A DNA stretch of 64,000 bases from 2-02-FULL-45-10 sp046590235 (GTDB taxonomy: Bacteria; Patescibacteriota; Patescibacteriia; Magasanikbacterales; GWA2-37-8), in NCBI GenBank assembly GCA_046590235.1, contig JBKJTY010000032.1, positions 21,508-85,507 of the forward strand, in the 5' to 3' direction. The notes under the pieces were generated by a model. It was not told the DNA's origin, made no database searches, and was given only the letters and a program-made list of their open reading frames with translations. Positions 31,061 through 40,267 of the stretch are shown here, piece by piece. The translations under genes were made by a program, and so were the position numbers. Within the stretch, counting starts at the first letter, position 1. Every line of letters begins with the position of its first letter.

Positions 31061-33448
31061 ATGGAATTAAAGGAACAAAATGGCTTAGCGGGTCACACAA
31101 TACTTGTTGTCCACGCTGGCAGTCCTAGCAAGCGATTTATCATACACAAACTCAAGAAATTGGGTTTGCATATCGTTTGTTTGAACAAAGAGAAGGTCGC
31201 TTCCCTCCAACCGTATGTTGACCACTGGATTATTGCTGATTTAAACAATAAAAAAGAAAGCTTGGAAGCAGTAAAAATGTTTCGCGCCTCACACCCGAAA
31301 GTCGCCATGGAAGGTGCTGTTACTTTTTGGGATGAAGCGGTTTTGCTGACCTCTCAAATTACTGATATGTTCAACTGGATCGGTATTCCTTTTGAAATTG
31401 CAAATCGTGCTAAAAATAAATATCTCTTCCGTGAATTTTGTCATCAGAACAACATTCCTGCACCAAAACACAAAATGTTTTCAGGTAAAAAGTCTATTGC
31501 TAAAGTTGAGAAAGATCTCAGCTACCCAATGGTCATGAAACCTATTTACGGTGCTGTCAGTTACTTCGTTGTTAAAGTGGCCAACCGAAAAGAAGTTGAG
31601 GAGACCTACGAATATATTAAAAATAATATTAAATCCAACTGGCTTGCCCCTGAATGGGAAAGTTTTGATTTATTAGTGGAAGAATACGTTGATGGTGACG
31701 AGGTTGATATCGATATCATTCTTCAAAACGGTAAAATCAAGTTTTACTCTATTTCTGATAACTTCAATAAGACTCATGAACGCTTTTTCCTTGATAGCGG
31801 ACAAGCTGTTCCTTCTGGTCTACCAGAAACGGATCAACAAAAAATGATTGATAACGCCGAAGAAGTTATTGAGAAGCTTGGCATCCAAAACGGTATCATC
31901 CATTTTGAAGCTAAAATTTCTAAAGGTGTCTCCTACCCTATCGAAGTGAACTTGCGCATGGGTGGAGATTATATTTATTCCTACCTAAAAGGTGCTTGGG
32001 GCGTCGACTATGTTGAATACGCCGCAAAAATTGCGCTTGGTATCCATATTAAGAAAATTGAAAAGACAGCTCCTCGTAAATACATTGTTGGCTGGGACTT
32101 ACAGCCTGAATACTCCGGTATTTTGGTTGAGCTCGATGTTAACGAAGAATTAAAGTTGAAAAAATACTTAGAAGACATGCAGCTCTTTAAAGAAATCGGA
32201 GACCCTGTTCTTCACCCGCCCGAGGGTTACGAAAGTTTAGGCTGGTTAACTGTTTCTGGTGATAACTTGCTTGATGCACAAGATAACCTTCGTGAGGCTT
32301 TGACGTTTATCCGTTATAAAATCGCGGAGTTCAACGAAGAATCTTCGCTTGGTAAAACGGACCGCAAGAGCCGCTTGTCTGCCGCTGTCATGAAAAAAGA
32401 TTTATTGTTGCAAGTCGCTAAGATTGAAAAGGTGCGTCATATTTCTCTCAAAGACCAGCGTCGTTTACATATTGGTATCGCTGCAAACATAGCTAACCAT
32501 AAAATGAATATTGACCAAGGTCTTTCTGCGCTTGAAATTGAAAAGAAGTTACGCGAGCTTGGTTATTACACTACCTTGCTCGATTTCAATAGCTTGTCTA
32601 AGACTTTTTATAAGCTTAACCATAGCGATATTGATTTGGTACTCAATTTAACTGAGGGTATCAACAACGATGAAACACTTAAACCACAAGCGACGGCAAT
32701 GTTGGAGAGCCTCCATATTCCGTTTACAGGTACCAATTCGATCAACCTAGCGCTTTGCAATGATAAAATTCGCATGAAGAAACTGCTTAGTTACCACAGT
32801 ATCCCGACAGCGAAATGGGACTACGCGTACACCATGAACGATACCATCAATCCGGAATTACGTTATCCGCTGATTGTAAAACCAGGTAATACCGATGACT
32901 CCATTGGTATTACGAATGCTTCCGTTGTTACCAATAAAAAACAACTGGAAAAACAATTGAAGAAAATCATTGTCGATCTGGGCCGCCCGGCACTTGTAGA
33001 GGAATATATTGAAGGCGATGAATTTGTTGCCCACATTATCGGCAACAGTAGTCATGACTTACGCGTCTTACCACTCTCACGCTCTACTTTTGGTAAAATG
33101 CAAAAAGGCTATTGGCACATCTTTACTCGTGAAAGTCGCGAAAAATCTAACAAGGCCTATGACCGCGTAGTCACACAGTACCCAGCGAAAAATATTAGTG
33201 AAAAATTACAGGCGCTTATCACTGAAATTGCTCTTGATACCTATCAAATCATGCGCTGTCGCGATTACGGCCGCGTTGAAATTCGCATTGATAAGGACGA
33301 TAACCCATATGTGCTTGAAGTTGACCCTAATCCAGTGGTTGATAGCCACTCCCCGTTCATCAAGACTGCCAAACTGATCGGCATGGACTATGGCAATGTG
33401 CTTGAAGAAATTATTGGCGTTGCGATTAAGCGATTCCAGAAAAAATAA
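31061..33448 (+). CDS. Double ATP-grasp ligase (amino-acid-ligase-like plus D-Ala-D-Ala-ligase-like)
   Basis: 795 residues with two ATP-grasp modules. N-terminal module (about 12-340): pre-ATP domain (AGSPSKRFIIHKLKKLG), YPMVMKPIYGAVSYFVVK (155-172), LVEEYVDGDEVDIDI (205-219) and IEVNLRMGGDYI (294-305), as in carbamoyl-phosphate-synthase/L-amino-acid-ligase-like enzymes. C-terminal module (about 468-795): NLTEGINND, HIPFTGTNS, YPLIVKPGN (602-610), LVEEYIEGDEF (645-655) and YVLEVDPNP (750-758), as in D-Ala-D-Ala ligases. Each could form an amide bond using ATP. Three GNAT/Fem-like genes follow within 10 bp of each other, so a peptide-like cell-wall or secreted product is plausible (inference). 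Confidence 0.85.
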   Translation: MELKEQNGLAGHTILVVHAGSPSKRFIIHKLKKLGLHIVCLNKEKVASLQPYVDHWIIADLNNKKESLEAVKMFRASHPKVAMEGAVTFWDEAVLLTSQITDMFNWIGIPFEIANRAKNKYLFREFCHQNNIPAPKHKMFSGKKSIAKVEKDLSYPMVMKPIYGAVSYFVVKVANRKEVEETYEYIKNNIKSNWLAPEWESFDLLVEEYVDGDEVDIDIILQNGKIKFYSISDNFNKTHERFFLDSGQAVPSGLPETDQQKMIDNAEEVIEKLGIQNGIIHFEAKISKGVSYPIEVNLRMGGDYIYSYLKGAWGVDYVEYAAKIALGIHIKKIEKTAPRKYIVGWDLQPEYSGILVELDVNEELKLKKYLEDMQLFKEIGDPVLHPPEGYESLGWLTVSGDNLLDAQDNLREALTFIRYKIAEFNEESSLGKTDRKSRLSAAVMKKDLLLQVAKIEKVRHISLKDQRRLHIGIAANIANHKMNIDQGLSALEIEKKLRELGYYTTLLDFNSLSKTFYKLNHSDIDLVLNLTEGINNDETLKPQATAMLESLHIPFTGTNSINLALCNDKIRMKKLLSYHSIPTAKWDYAYTMNDTINPELRYPLIVKPGNTDDSIGITNASVVTNKKQLEKQLKKIIVDLGRPALVEEYIEGDEFVAHIIGNSSHDLRVLPLSRSTFGKMQKGYWHIFTRESREKSNKAYDRVVTQYPAKNISEKLQALITEIALDTYQIMRCRDYGRVEIRIDKDDNPYVLEVDPNPVVDSHSPFIKTAKLIGMDYGNVLEEIIGVAIKRFQKK

Positions 33449-33453
33449 GCTTT

Positions 33454-34347
33454 ATGCTCTCATTCAAAGTAGTAACCGACCTTGAAGAAGCAAAAAAATG
33501 GTGGGAAATGTTTTCACCAAAGTTGAATGTCTATGATAATTGGGAGTTTCGCGCTTCTTTTCATAGTCATTTTAATAATCCGTTGCATTTTATCATTGGG
33601 TACGAAACAGAAACTCCGGTAGGCTTATTACCGCTTCAAAAACACTTCGAAGGACAGTACCTCGAATTCTTTGGCGGTGCCTACATGGAAGATAATCGTA
33701 TTTTTTTGAAGCCCGGTTTTGAACAATACACTTCCGAATTCTTCGCAAGCATTACTGTGCCGGCAAAACTCGATTTTATACTTGGCACTGATGAATTTAC
33801 AAACGCTTTACCCATTCGCGATCAAAAATACACTCTTCAACTGACAGACTACGGCGACTATGAAGGCTACTTCATAAATGCTTTTAGCAGCAAGACTCGT
33901 GCCAACATTAAAAAACAGCTAGCGGCAATTACCGAAGCTGACATCACTGTTGTAACCAGTCGTTTTTCAGATATTGATCAGATCTTTGCGCTCAATATTG
34001 CTACGTTTGGCGGCGAATCAACATTCCACTTCCCAAAACGACAAGATCAATTGCGTGGTATTTTGAAACTTGATGAAACACAATCGCATCTCCTTTCGTT
34101 CATGCAAAACGGACAAGTTGTTGGTGCTTCCTTGATGATCCAACACGGTGATTACTTCGCTTATTTAAACGCCGGTTCAAAGGCGCAAGAAATCCCAAAC
34201 TTGGGAACGTTTATTTATTTCAAAAACATTGAACTCGCCTTTCAATTACAAGCAAAAATGCTTGATGCCCGCGCCGGATCATTTAATTGGAAAGAGCGAT
34301 TGCATTTCACTCCACATCGGCAGCATTATTTTTTTAACCAAGCCTAA
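33454..34347 (+). CDS. GNAT/Fem-like acyltransferase 1
   Basis: 297 residues, 5 bp after the ATP-grasp gene. Shares with the next two genes: a start such as FKVVTDLEEAKKWWEMFSP, WEFRASF, LEFFGGAYMEDNRIFLKPGF (about 70-89), FSSKTRANIKKQL and a C-terminal DARAGSFNWKERL. This layout is that of the BioF2/CelD-like GNAT transferases, a fold shared with Fem peptidyl transferases that add amino acids from aminoacyl-tRNA. Acyl donor and acceptor are unknown. There is no membrane segment. It is the most diverged of the three at the C-terminal motif. Confidence 0.78.
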   Translation: MLSFKVVTDLEEAKKWWEMFSPKLNVYDNWEFRASFHSHFNNPLHFIIGYETETPVGLLPLQKHFEGQYLEFFGGAYMEDNRIFLKPGFEQYTSEFFASITVPAKLDFILGTDEFTNALPIRDQKYTLQLTDYGDYEGYFINAFSSKTRANIKKQLAAITEADITVVTSRFSDIDQIFALNIATFGGESTFHFPKRQDQLRGILKLDETQSHLLSFMQNGQVVGASLMIQHGDYFAYLNAGSKAQEIPNLGTFIYFKNIELAFQLQAKMLDARAGSFNWKERLHFTPHRQHYFFNQA

Positions 34348-34349
34348 GT

Positions 34350-35261
34350 ATGAACCAGCTTACTTTTAAGGTTATTAAAGACGTTGCTGAAGCTGAAAAG
34401 CTTTGGAAATTACTGTCGCCGGCAGAAACTATTTTTGATGATTGGGATTTTCGTGCTGATTGGCATCGCCACCAACAACAGGAACTCTATTTCATTGCCG
34501 GCTATGATGGCACAACCCCTATTGGCTTACTTGGCCTCCAATATAACGCCACACGCAGCTGTATTGAAGCATTTGGTAGTAACTACATGGAAGATAATCG
34601 AGTATTTATCAAGCCAGGTTATGAAGCACAGATTCCCGGCTTTTACGAACAGGCAAAAACCCTTGGCAAACCGATTAATGTAGAGTATATCCGCGGTAAT
34701 GATCCGTTTACCATTTCCCTTCCGCTTGACGGCTATAAATATGTCTTACCGATTGATTTTAAGACAACCGACGAATATACCGAAAAACTTTTTAGCGGGG
34801 AAACTCGTAAAAAGCTGATGAAGCGTATTAAAAAAGTGTCTGAATTAGGTCTCACTATTACTGAAAATGACTTTGCTGATATTCCATTATTCATGCAATG
34901 GAACGTGAATGCCTTTGGTGGCGAAGCAGCGTTTGAAGACCGTCCGCATCGTAATGAAATTTTTACCGACTTACTCACCAAATCACACGCGACTTTCAAA
35001 CCCAGCCTACTTACCTTCCGTATTGGCGGTGAGATCCAAGCGATAACGATGGGTTTGGTGTATAATGGCCATACTTATTGTTCCGTCAACCGAGGCTTTA
35101 ACCCAACAGCTGACAAAAACTTACGCGAACTGGTACATTTAAAAAAGGTAGAAGACGCTCTCAAACACAACTGCACATCCTTTGATGCTTTTGCGGGTGA
35201 CTACGGTTGGAAAGAACGCTGGGGGTGTCAAAAAATCGCACAATATAAATTTATTGCCTAA
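34350..35261 (+). CDS. GNAT/Fem-like acyltransferase 2
   Basis: 303 residues, 2 bp after its paralog. FKVIKDVAEAEKLWKLLSPA, then IEAFGSNYMEDNRVFIKPGY, FSGETRKKLMKRIKKVSEL and DAFAGDYGWKERWG. It aligns with the flanking paralogs over its whole length, so the trio arose by tandem duplication. The conserved basic segment RKKLMKRIKK may lie at the acceptor site (inference). Same fold and same open questions as GNAT 1. The ligase partner upstream suggests that the enzymes act on one product in sequence. Confidence 0.78.
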   Translation: MNQLTFKVIKDVAEAEKLWKLLSPAETIFDDWDFRADWHRHQQQELYFIAGYDGTTPIGLLGLQYNATRSCIEAFGSNYMEDNRVFIKPGYEAQIPGFYEQAKTLGKPINVEYIRGNDPFTISLPLDGYKYVLPIDFKTTDEYTEKLFSGETRKKLMKRIKKVSELGLTITENDFADIPLFMQWNVNAFGGEAAFEDRPHRNEIFTDLLTKSHATFKPSLLTFRIGGEIQAITMGLVYNGHTYCSVNRGFNPTADKNLRELVHLKKVEDALKHNCTSFDAFAGDYGWKERWGCQKIAQYKFIA

Positions 35262-35270
35262 CTCAATCCT

Positions 35271-36179
35271 GTGATCACTATTCGCTGTATTAAAAACTTT
35301 GACGAAGCAGAGGAGCTTTGGCGGCGCCTTAGCCCTAACGCTAGTCTTTTTGACGCTTGGGAATTACGTTACTGTTCCTACAAGCATACCAACGACGAAC
35401 TTTTTTTCTATACCGCTTTTGACGGAGACGAACCAGTTGCCCTTCTCCCGTTACAGTTAACTACCGCTAAAGGTTACTTAGAATTTTTTGGCGGTGTCAT
35501 GATGGAAGATAATCGTTTCTTTTATACACCGGGCCACGAAGCCGTATTGTCACACTTAGTTGCGGCAATCCAACAACCCGCCCGACTTTGCTACATGGTT
35601 GGCTCTGATCCATTTACCACCTCACTCACCCCGATGGAAGACGGTAAGTATGTACTTAACCTCACTGAGCATCCAAGCACTGATGAGTACATTCAACATG
35701 TTTTTAGCGGTGAAACAAAAAAGAAATTTATTAAACGAATACGTAAAGTGGCGGAGACTGGTGATGTAACAATCGCTCGCGGTCACGCTCCCGATTTAGA
35801 ATTATTATTTGAGTTTAATATTAAGAAGTTTAAAAACGCCTCCATCTTTAACCTGCCTTTCCGTAAAGACATTTACCGCGAAATGTTTACTGCGTTCCCA
35901 TCATCGCTTTTGACCTATAGTGTTGGCGGACAGAAGCAGGCAGTGGGATTTGGTGTCATTTATAACCATGGATTCTATTCGTTTAACACCAGCGTTAATC
36001 CAGGATCACTTCCAGACCTGAGCACCTACGTCAGAATTAACAAAATAGACGAAGCGATCGCCCTCGGAGCCACACTGTATGACGCGATGGCAGACGATCT
36101 TGGCTGGAAACGAAACTGGCACTTAACGATGGTTCCTCTCTACGAAATAATTCTCCCAAATAAAAACCGACCGCTGTAA
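35271..36179 (+). CDS. GNAT/Fem-like acyltransferase 3
   Basis: 302 residues starting with GTG at 35271, 9 bp after its paralog. IRCIKNFDEAEELWRRLSPN, LEFFGGVMMEDNRFFYTPG, FSGETKKKFIKRIRKVAE and DAMADDLGWKRNW. Third member of the tandem family. The stop codon lies inside the stem of the terminator, so the operon ends here. Divergence among the three suggests separate substrates rather than gene dosage (inference). Confidence 0.78.
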   Translation: MITIRCIKNFDEAEELWRRLSPNASLFDAWELRYCSYKHTNDELFFYTAFDGDEPVALLPLQLTTAKGYLEFFGGVMMEDNRFFYTPGHEAVLSHLVAAIQQPARLCYMVGSDPFTTSLTPMEDGKYVLNLTEHPSTDEYIQHVFSGETKKKFIKRIRKVAETGDVTIARGHAPDLELLFEFNIKKFKNASIFNLPFRKDIYREMFTAFPSSLLTYSVGGQKQAVGFGVIYNHGFYSFNTSVNPGSLPDLSTYVRINKIDEAIALGATLYDAMADDLGWKRNWHLTMVPLYEIILPNKNRPL

Positions 36180-36196
36180 ACGGCCGGTTTTTTATT
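36163..36196 (+). terminator. Terminator of the ATP-grasp/GNAT operon
   Basis: AAAAACCGACCG-CTGTAAA-CGGCCGGTTTTTTATT; the stop codon is in the loop. Confidence 0.85.
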
Positions 36197-36253
36197 ATGC
36201 TTATAATTGTTTGGTGAGTTTACGACTTGTTTTTCTATATATCCTATTTATGG

Positions 36254-36259
36254 TATACT
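36254..36259 (+). promoter_or_regulatory. Extended -10 of the Clp-like ATPase gene
   Basis: TGGTATACT ends six bases before ATG 36266, predicting a leaderless mRNA. The -35 is weak. Confidence 0.5.
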
Positions 36260-36265
36260 ATTACT

Positions 36266-37351
36266 ATGAATGAATTTATTACACCTGCACTTGCCGCACT
36301 GCTGATTGTTGTCGCAGGATTTTTTTATTTGTTTACCAAAAAAGCATCCTACACTAAAACAAGTGGAGGAGCTACGCCGTTTCTAAACCAGTACACTACT
36401 GATTACACTCTTTTAGCAGCACAAGGAAAGATTGACAGCGTCATTGGACGTGATAATGAGATCAGAAAACTGACTCAAGTGTTGTCTCGTCGCGGCAAAA
36501 ATAACGCTTTGCTTGTTGGTGACCCTGGTGTTGGTAAAACCGCCATTGTTGAAGGCTTGGCTCAACGGATTATTAGCGAAGAAATCCCTCAAACCTTACA
36601 TAATAAACGTGTTTTAGCGTTAGACGTCACTCATTTACTATCCGGTACAAAATATCGTGGTGAATTTGAAGAGCGTGCAAAGAAAATTGTTCATGAAATC
36701 ACTGCTTCCGAACGTTCTATCATCCTCTTTATCGACGAGGTGCATGCCGTAATCCAATCACAAGGCACAGAGGGCTCAATTAACTTTTCTGACATCTTAA
36801 AACCAGCTTTAGCACGTGGTGATTTACAACTAATCGGTGCTACAACCCATGAAGAATACGAAAAGTACATCAAAACTGATCTTAGTTTGGAGCGCCGCTT
36901 CCAACCTATTGATGTTGAAGAGCCAACCGCTGAAGAAACACTTACTATTTTAGAACGAGTAAAAGATAAGTATCGTGATTACCACAAAGTGGAATTTACC
37001 GATGCGGCACTAAAACAAGCCGTAAAACTCTCTCAAAAGCTTATTAAGGACCGCAGACTACCTGACAAAGCGCTCGACGCGCTTGACGAAGCCGGTGCTA
37101 TGGTCCGTATTAGCCACCTCCACCCAGTTGTCGCCCCTCTTCTCTACCAGACTGCTGTTTCTGCACATCCAGAAGTGGCTACTTTATGGAAACAAGTTCA
37201 AGATTTGGATGATAAAATAATGCGTGAACCACATAATGCTAAAAAATTATCATTAAGACGCGAAAGGATTGAAGAAACGCTTCGTACAGTAAGCGTTATT
37301 GCAGTTGATACCGATGATGTCCAAAAAGTTATTAAAGAATGGTTATTTTAA
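36266..37351 (+). CDS. Membrane-anchored, single-ring ClpB/ClpC-type AAA+ ATPase
   Basis: 361 residues from ATG 36266; an ATG at 36227 would read through the promoter. Residues 5-24 form a membrane anchor instead of the Clp-N domain. D1 AAA+ module: IDSVIGRDNEIRKLTQVLSRR, Walker A GDPGVGKT (85-92), Walker B ILFIDE (153-158), sensor IGATTHEEY, arginine-finger region LERRF (208-212), then a small domain and a short middle coiled coil. The chain stops at VDTDDVQKVIKEWLF, where full-length Clp proteins continue into D2. No frameshifted D2 follows. Likely role: membrane-linked protein remodelling (inference). Confidence 0.85.
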   Translation: MNEFITPALAALLIVVAGFFYLFTKKASYTKTSGGATPFLNQYTTDYTLLAAQGKIDSVIGRDNEIRKLTQVLSRRGKNNALLVGDPGVGKTAIVEGLAQRIISEEIPQTLHNKRVLALDVTHLLSGTKYRGEFEERAKKIVHEITASERSIILFIDEVHAVIQSQGTEGSINFSDILKPALARGDLQLIGATTHEEYEKYIKTDLSLERRFQPIDVEEPTAEETLTILERVKDKYRDYHKVEFTDAALKQAVKLSQKLIKDRRLPDKALDALDEAGAMVRISHLHPVVAPLLYQTAVSAHPEVATLWKQVQDLDDKIMREPHNAKKLSLRRERIEETLRTVSVIAVDTDDVQKVIKEWLF

Positions 37352-37381
37352 TTTTTATTACTTCAAGAAAGATTATTTATT

Positions 37382-40219
37382 ATGCCTCCATCAATAAAAT
37401 CAGCAGGGACTTCGTCCACAAAAACGCAATCACAGACCACCACCTCACTACAGCTTATTTTGGCTATAGCACTTCTTGCAATCTCGGGCAGTGCAGCATT
37501 CGTTACTGCTCCATCAATTAACGTATCATCCAACCTTACTTGTAAAGATACCGACGGTGGCAACATGCCAAATGTTTTTGGTGAAATTGTTATAACCAAC
37601 AAACTTACCAATGTCCGCAAGACGGTAGCTGCTGATACTTGTATTTCAGACCTCATCATCTCCGAAACAATCTGTAACGCAAAAGAAAAAAGCGGCCATT
37701 CTACTGCACCTTCCAAATGTTCCAATGGTACATGCCAAAAAGGTGTTTGCGTCCCTACTAAAGTAGCGCCTCCGTTACCTGTAACTAGTTTTAATTTTTT
37801 AAAACATCCGAGTTCAACACCTATTACCGTTCTTCCAAGCATGTCGAACGTGATATTAGGCCGTTTTATCGCCCGCTCTACGGGAGCTGAAGTCATTTTA
37901 GGTGAAATCGGATTAAGTTTTGTAGTTAATAAACCAAATCTTTTGTACGGTAATTATGTCGTAAAGCTTAACGGCACACCAATTAGCACAGATGCTGTTA
38001 CCAGAATTGCTAATTCTGGCTCTCAACTAACAACTATAACACTTACCACTCAACGTGCCCTGCCAATCGGTGATAATACTATTACCGTGGAGGCTTCCAT
38101 AGGTAGCTCTGCCATGAATGGCGGAGTAATCCTCACTTATCTTGATTTAAGTAAGATAAAACAAGTGGGGGCCGGACAAATGTATTATGACCCGGGTGTG
38201 CAGTCGCTCAGTAGTGATGCGGTTACCGTTCAAACAGGTGCACTCCAGGTTACAACTTTACCAAGCCCTCCTGCGCAAACCGTAGAAGTTGGCACAAGCA
38301 ATGTTACTCTAGCAATGTTTGAACTTAATGCCGGCACAGTTTCGTCTGGTGATGATGTAAAGGTTACCAAGCTAATTTTTACCGACAAATTAGGTGGCAC
38401 AGCTGCTTTTACCAATATTCGTAATTTAGTTTTACTCGACCAATCCGGCAACCCACTAGCTACATCAGCTGCTACAACTGTTAATAGCGCTGCTACTACC
38501 TTTACCCTTGTTAATCCTCTTATTGTTCCAAAGACTGGTTCTCTAACCCTCACCTTAAAGGGTGATGTTGTTGGTGGAACAAATGGCACACACACCTTTA
38601 GCATCTCCAGTGTTGCTAATGTTAAAGCCCAAGAAAAAAGTACAGGAAACTTGATTTCTCCAGTACTGGGTACCGGCGCTGGTCAAATGATTACCCTTAA
38701 AGTTACTCCACCGCCAGTAGCTGGCGCTGGTGCTTTACGAGTCACCACACTATCAACGCCGCCAGCACAAACTGTAGCTATTAATAGTACCAACGTTGTT
38801 TTGGCCATGATAGAACTTAATGCTTTAGCTGTTTCTTCCGGTGAAGATGTTAGAATAAGTAAGGTAGTAGTAAATGACAAGTTAACTGGTGCTGCGCAAT
38901 TTTCAGATATTGGTAACTTAGTTATCTATGACCCAAATGGAAACCCACTACTTACAACCGGTAATACAGCAATGAATTCAGCAACAACCGCTTTCACTTT
39001 TGTAACTCCTTTGGCAGTGCCTAAATCAGGATCAATTACACTTACTCTTAAAGCGGATATTATTGGCGGGGTAGGCGGAACTCACACCTTTAGTGCAAGT
39101 AGCCAGTCGTCAGACATGGTTGCTGTCGGGAAGGTAAGCGGTAACACAATTATCCCTACCTTTGGTACTGGTACCGGTCAACCGATTACTATCGATAATA
39201 GTTCACCTAATCTAGCATTTTCACTTGTATCTGGAAGTAACGCTAGCCCAAGCCTTAGCCAGAATGTTATCCTCGATCAGAAAAATGTACCTGTTTTTGC
39301 TTTCAAAATGACAGCCTTAACAGAACCGATCAAACTGACTTCGCTCAAACTTACAGCTGCTGGAAAAATTAGTCCTTATGATTTTGTTAATATCCGCCTA
39401 TATAGAAACAATGAAACAACTCCCTTTGCTTCTGCTTCCCAACTTTCTCCATGTACAAGCAGCGGCTGTTCCTTTACTTGGCTAGCTACTGATAATTTAT
39501 TACCAAACCCTATTCAACTGGGGGCGCCTGTAACAGTGTATGTTAAAGCCGACATTGGCCCAGTAGGTGCGGCGGCACTTGGTGACAGTGTTGTCTTTTC
39601 ACTAACTGACGCAACCAGCGTTTCAGCTAAGGGTACTGTCTCGGGAATAAACGCTAACGCACAAGGTTTACCTATTCGGTCAGCCGGCACTCTCTTTATT
39701 AACCCGTTCAGTGTTACAATGTCGCCAGACTATCCTTCTTCTGGATCGAGTCAAACTCTCGCAATCATAAACAACAGTCCAATTGCTCGTTTTAAAATAA
39801 CGAATAATGGTACAGCAAAAATCTCTCTTGAACGAATTGCTTTCACCGATTTAGGAACGCACACTGGTAACACCACATTGTACAGCTTAAAATACTCTCA
39901 CCAAAATAGTTCAAATAGTCCGGTTAATACTGCTATCGCTTCAAATAACGACGGATTAAATTTCAATCTTCCAGAAGATAAAATCACTATTGATGGTGGC
40001 GCGTACCGCTACATTACTGTAAGTATCGCAAACATTGGCGGTGCTGTTTCTGAAGATGCGTGGCAACTTTCTATCAAACCAATCGACAATGTTTGGTTCA
40101 GTGCTTTAGAAGCTGACCTTGGTTACGACGCTAACGGCTCCGGAACACTTTCTGGCAAAACCACCCATTTATATCCTGATGGTGGCAACCAAATGGTTGG
40201 AGCTATCGTAAAACAATAA
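37382..40219 (+). CDS. Large repetitive surface protein
   Basis: 945 residues. Membrane anchor or signal at about 22-42 (LQLILAIALLAISGSAAFVT), a cysteine-rich segment (about 55-125, including CSNGTCQKGVC), then Thr/Val/Gly-rich beta domains. Two homologous blocks of about 155 residues start GALQVTTLPSPPAQTVEVG and GALRVTTLSTPPAQTVAI and end GTGAGQMITL and GTGTGQPITI. A different C-terminal domain follows (residues about 620-945). Probably an exported cell-surface protein. It is 30 bp after the Clp-like gene. Confidence 0.8.
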   Translation: MPPSIKSAGTSSTKTQSQTTTSLQLILAIALLAISGSAAFVTAPSINVSSNLTCKDTDGGNMPNVFGEIVITNKLTNVRKTVAADTCISDLIISETICNAKEKSGHSTAPSKCSNGTCQKGVCVPTKVAPPLPVTSFNFLKHPSSTPITVLPSMSNVILGRFIARSTGAEVILGEIGLSFVVNKPNLLYGNYVVKLNGTPISTDAVTRIANSGSQLTTITLTTQRALPIGDNTITVEASIGSSAMNGGVILTYLDLSKIKQVGAGQMYYDPGVQSLSSDAVTVQTGALQVTTLPSPPAQTVEVGTSNVTLAMFELNAGTVSSGDDVKVTKLIFTDKLGGTAAFTNIRNLVLLDQSGNPLATSAATTVNSAATTFTLVNPLIVPKTGSLTLTLKGDVVGGTNGTHTFSISSVANVKAQEKSTGNLISPVLGTGAGQMITLKVTPPPVAGAGALRVTTLSTPPAQTVAINSTNVVLAMIELNALAVSSGEDVRISKVVVNDKLTGAAQFSDIGNLVIYDPNGNPLLTTGNTAMNSATTAFTFVTPLAVPKSGSITLTLKADIIGGVGGTHTFSASSQSSDMVAVGKVSGNTIIPTFGTGTGQPITIDNSSPNLAFSLVSGSNASPSLSQNVILDQKNVPVFAFKMTALTEPIKLTSLKLTAAGKISPYDFVNIRLYRNNETTPFASASQLSPCTSSGCSFTWLATDNLLPNPIQLGAPVTVYVKADIGPVGAAALGDSVVFSLTDATSVSAKGTVSGINANAQGLPIRSAGTLFINPFSVTMSPDYPSSGSSQTLAIINNSPIARFKITNNGTAKISLERIAFTDLGTHTGNTTLYSLKYSHQNSSNSPVNTAIASNNDGLNFNLPEDKITIDGGAYRYITVSIANIGGAVSEDAWQLSIKPIDNVWFSALEADLGYDANGSGTLSGKTTHLYPDGGNQMVGAIVKQ

Positions 40220-40227
40220 TTTGTAAA

Positions 40228-40263
40228 CAAAAAACCCAGTCACATCGACTGGGTTTTTTAATT
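40228..40263. terminator. Bidirectional terminator, surface protein gene / ileS
   Basis: AAAAAACCCAGTC-ACAT-CGACTGGGTTTTTTAATT. Confidence 0.88.
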
Positions 40264-40267
40264 CATA

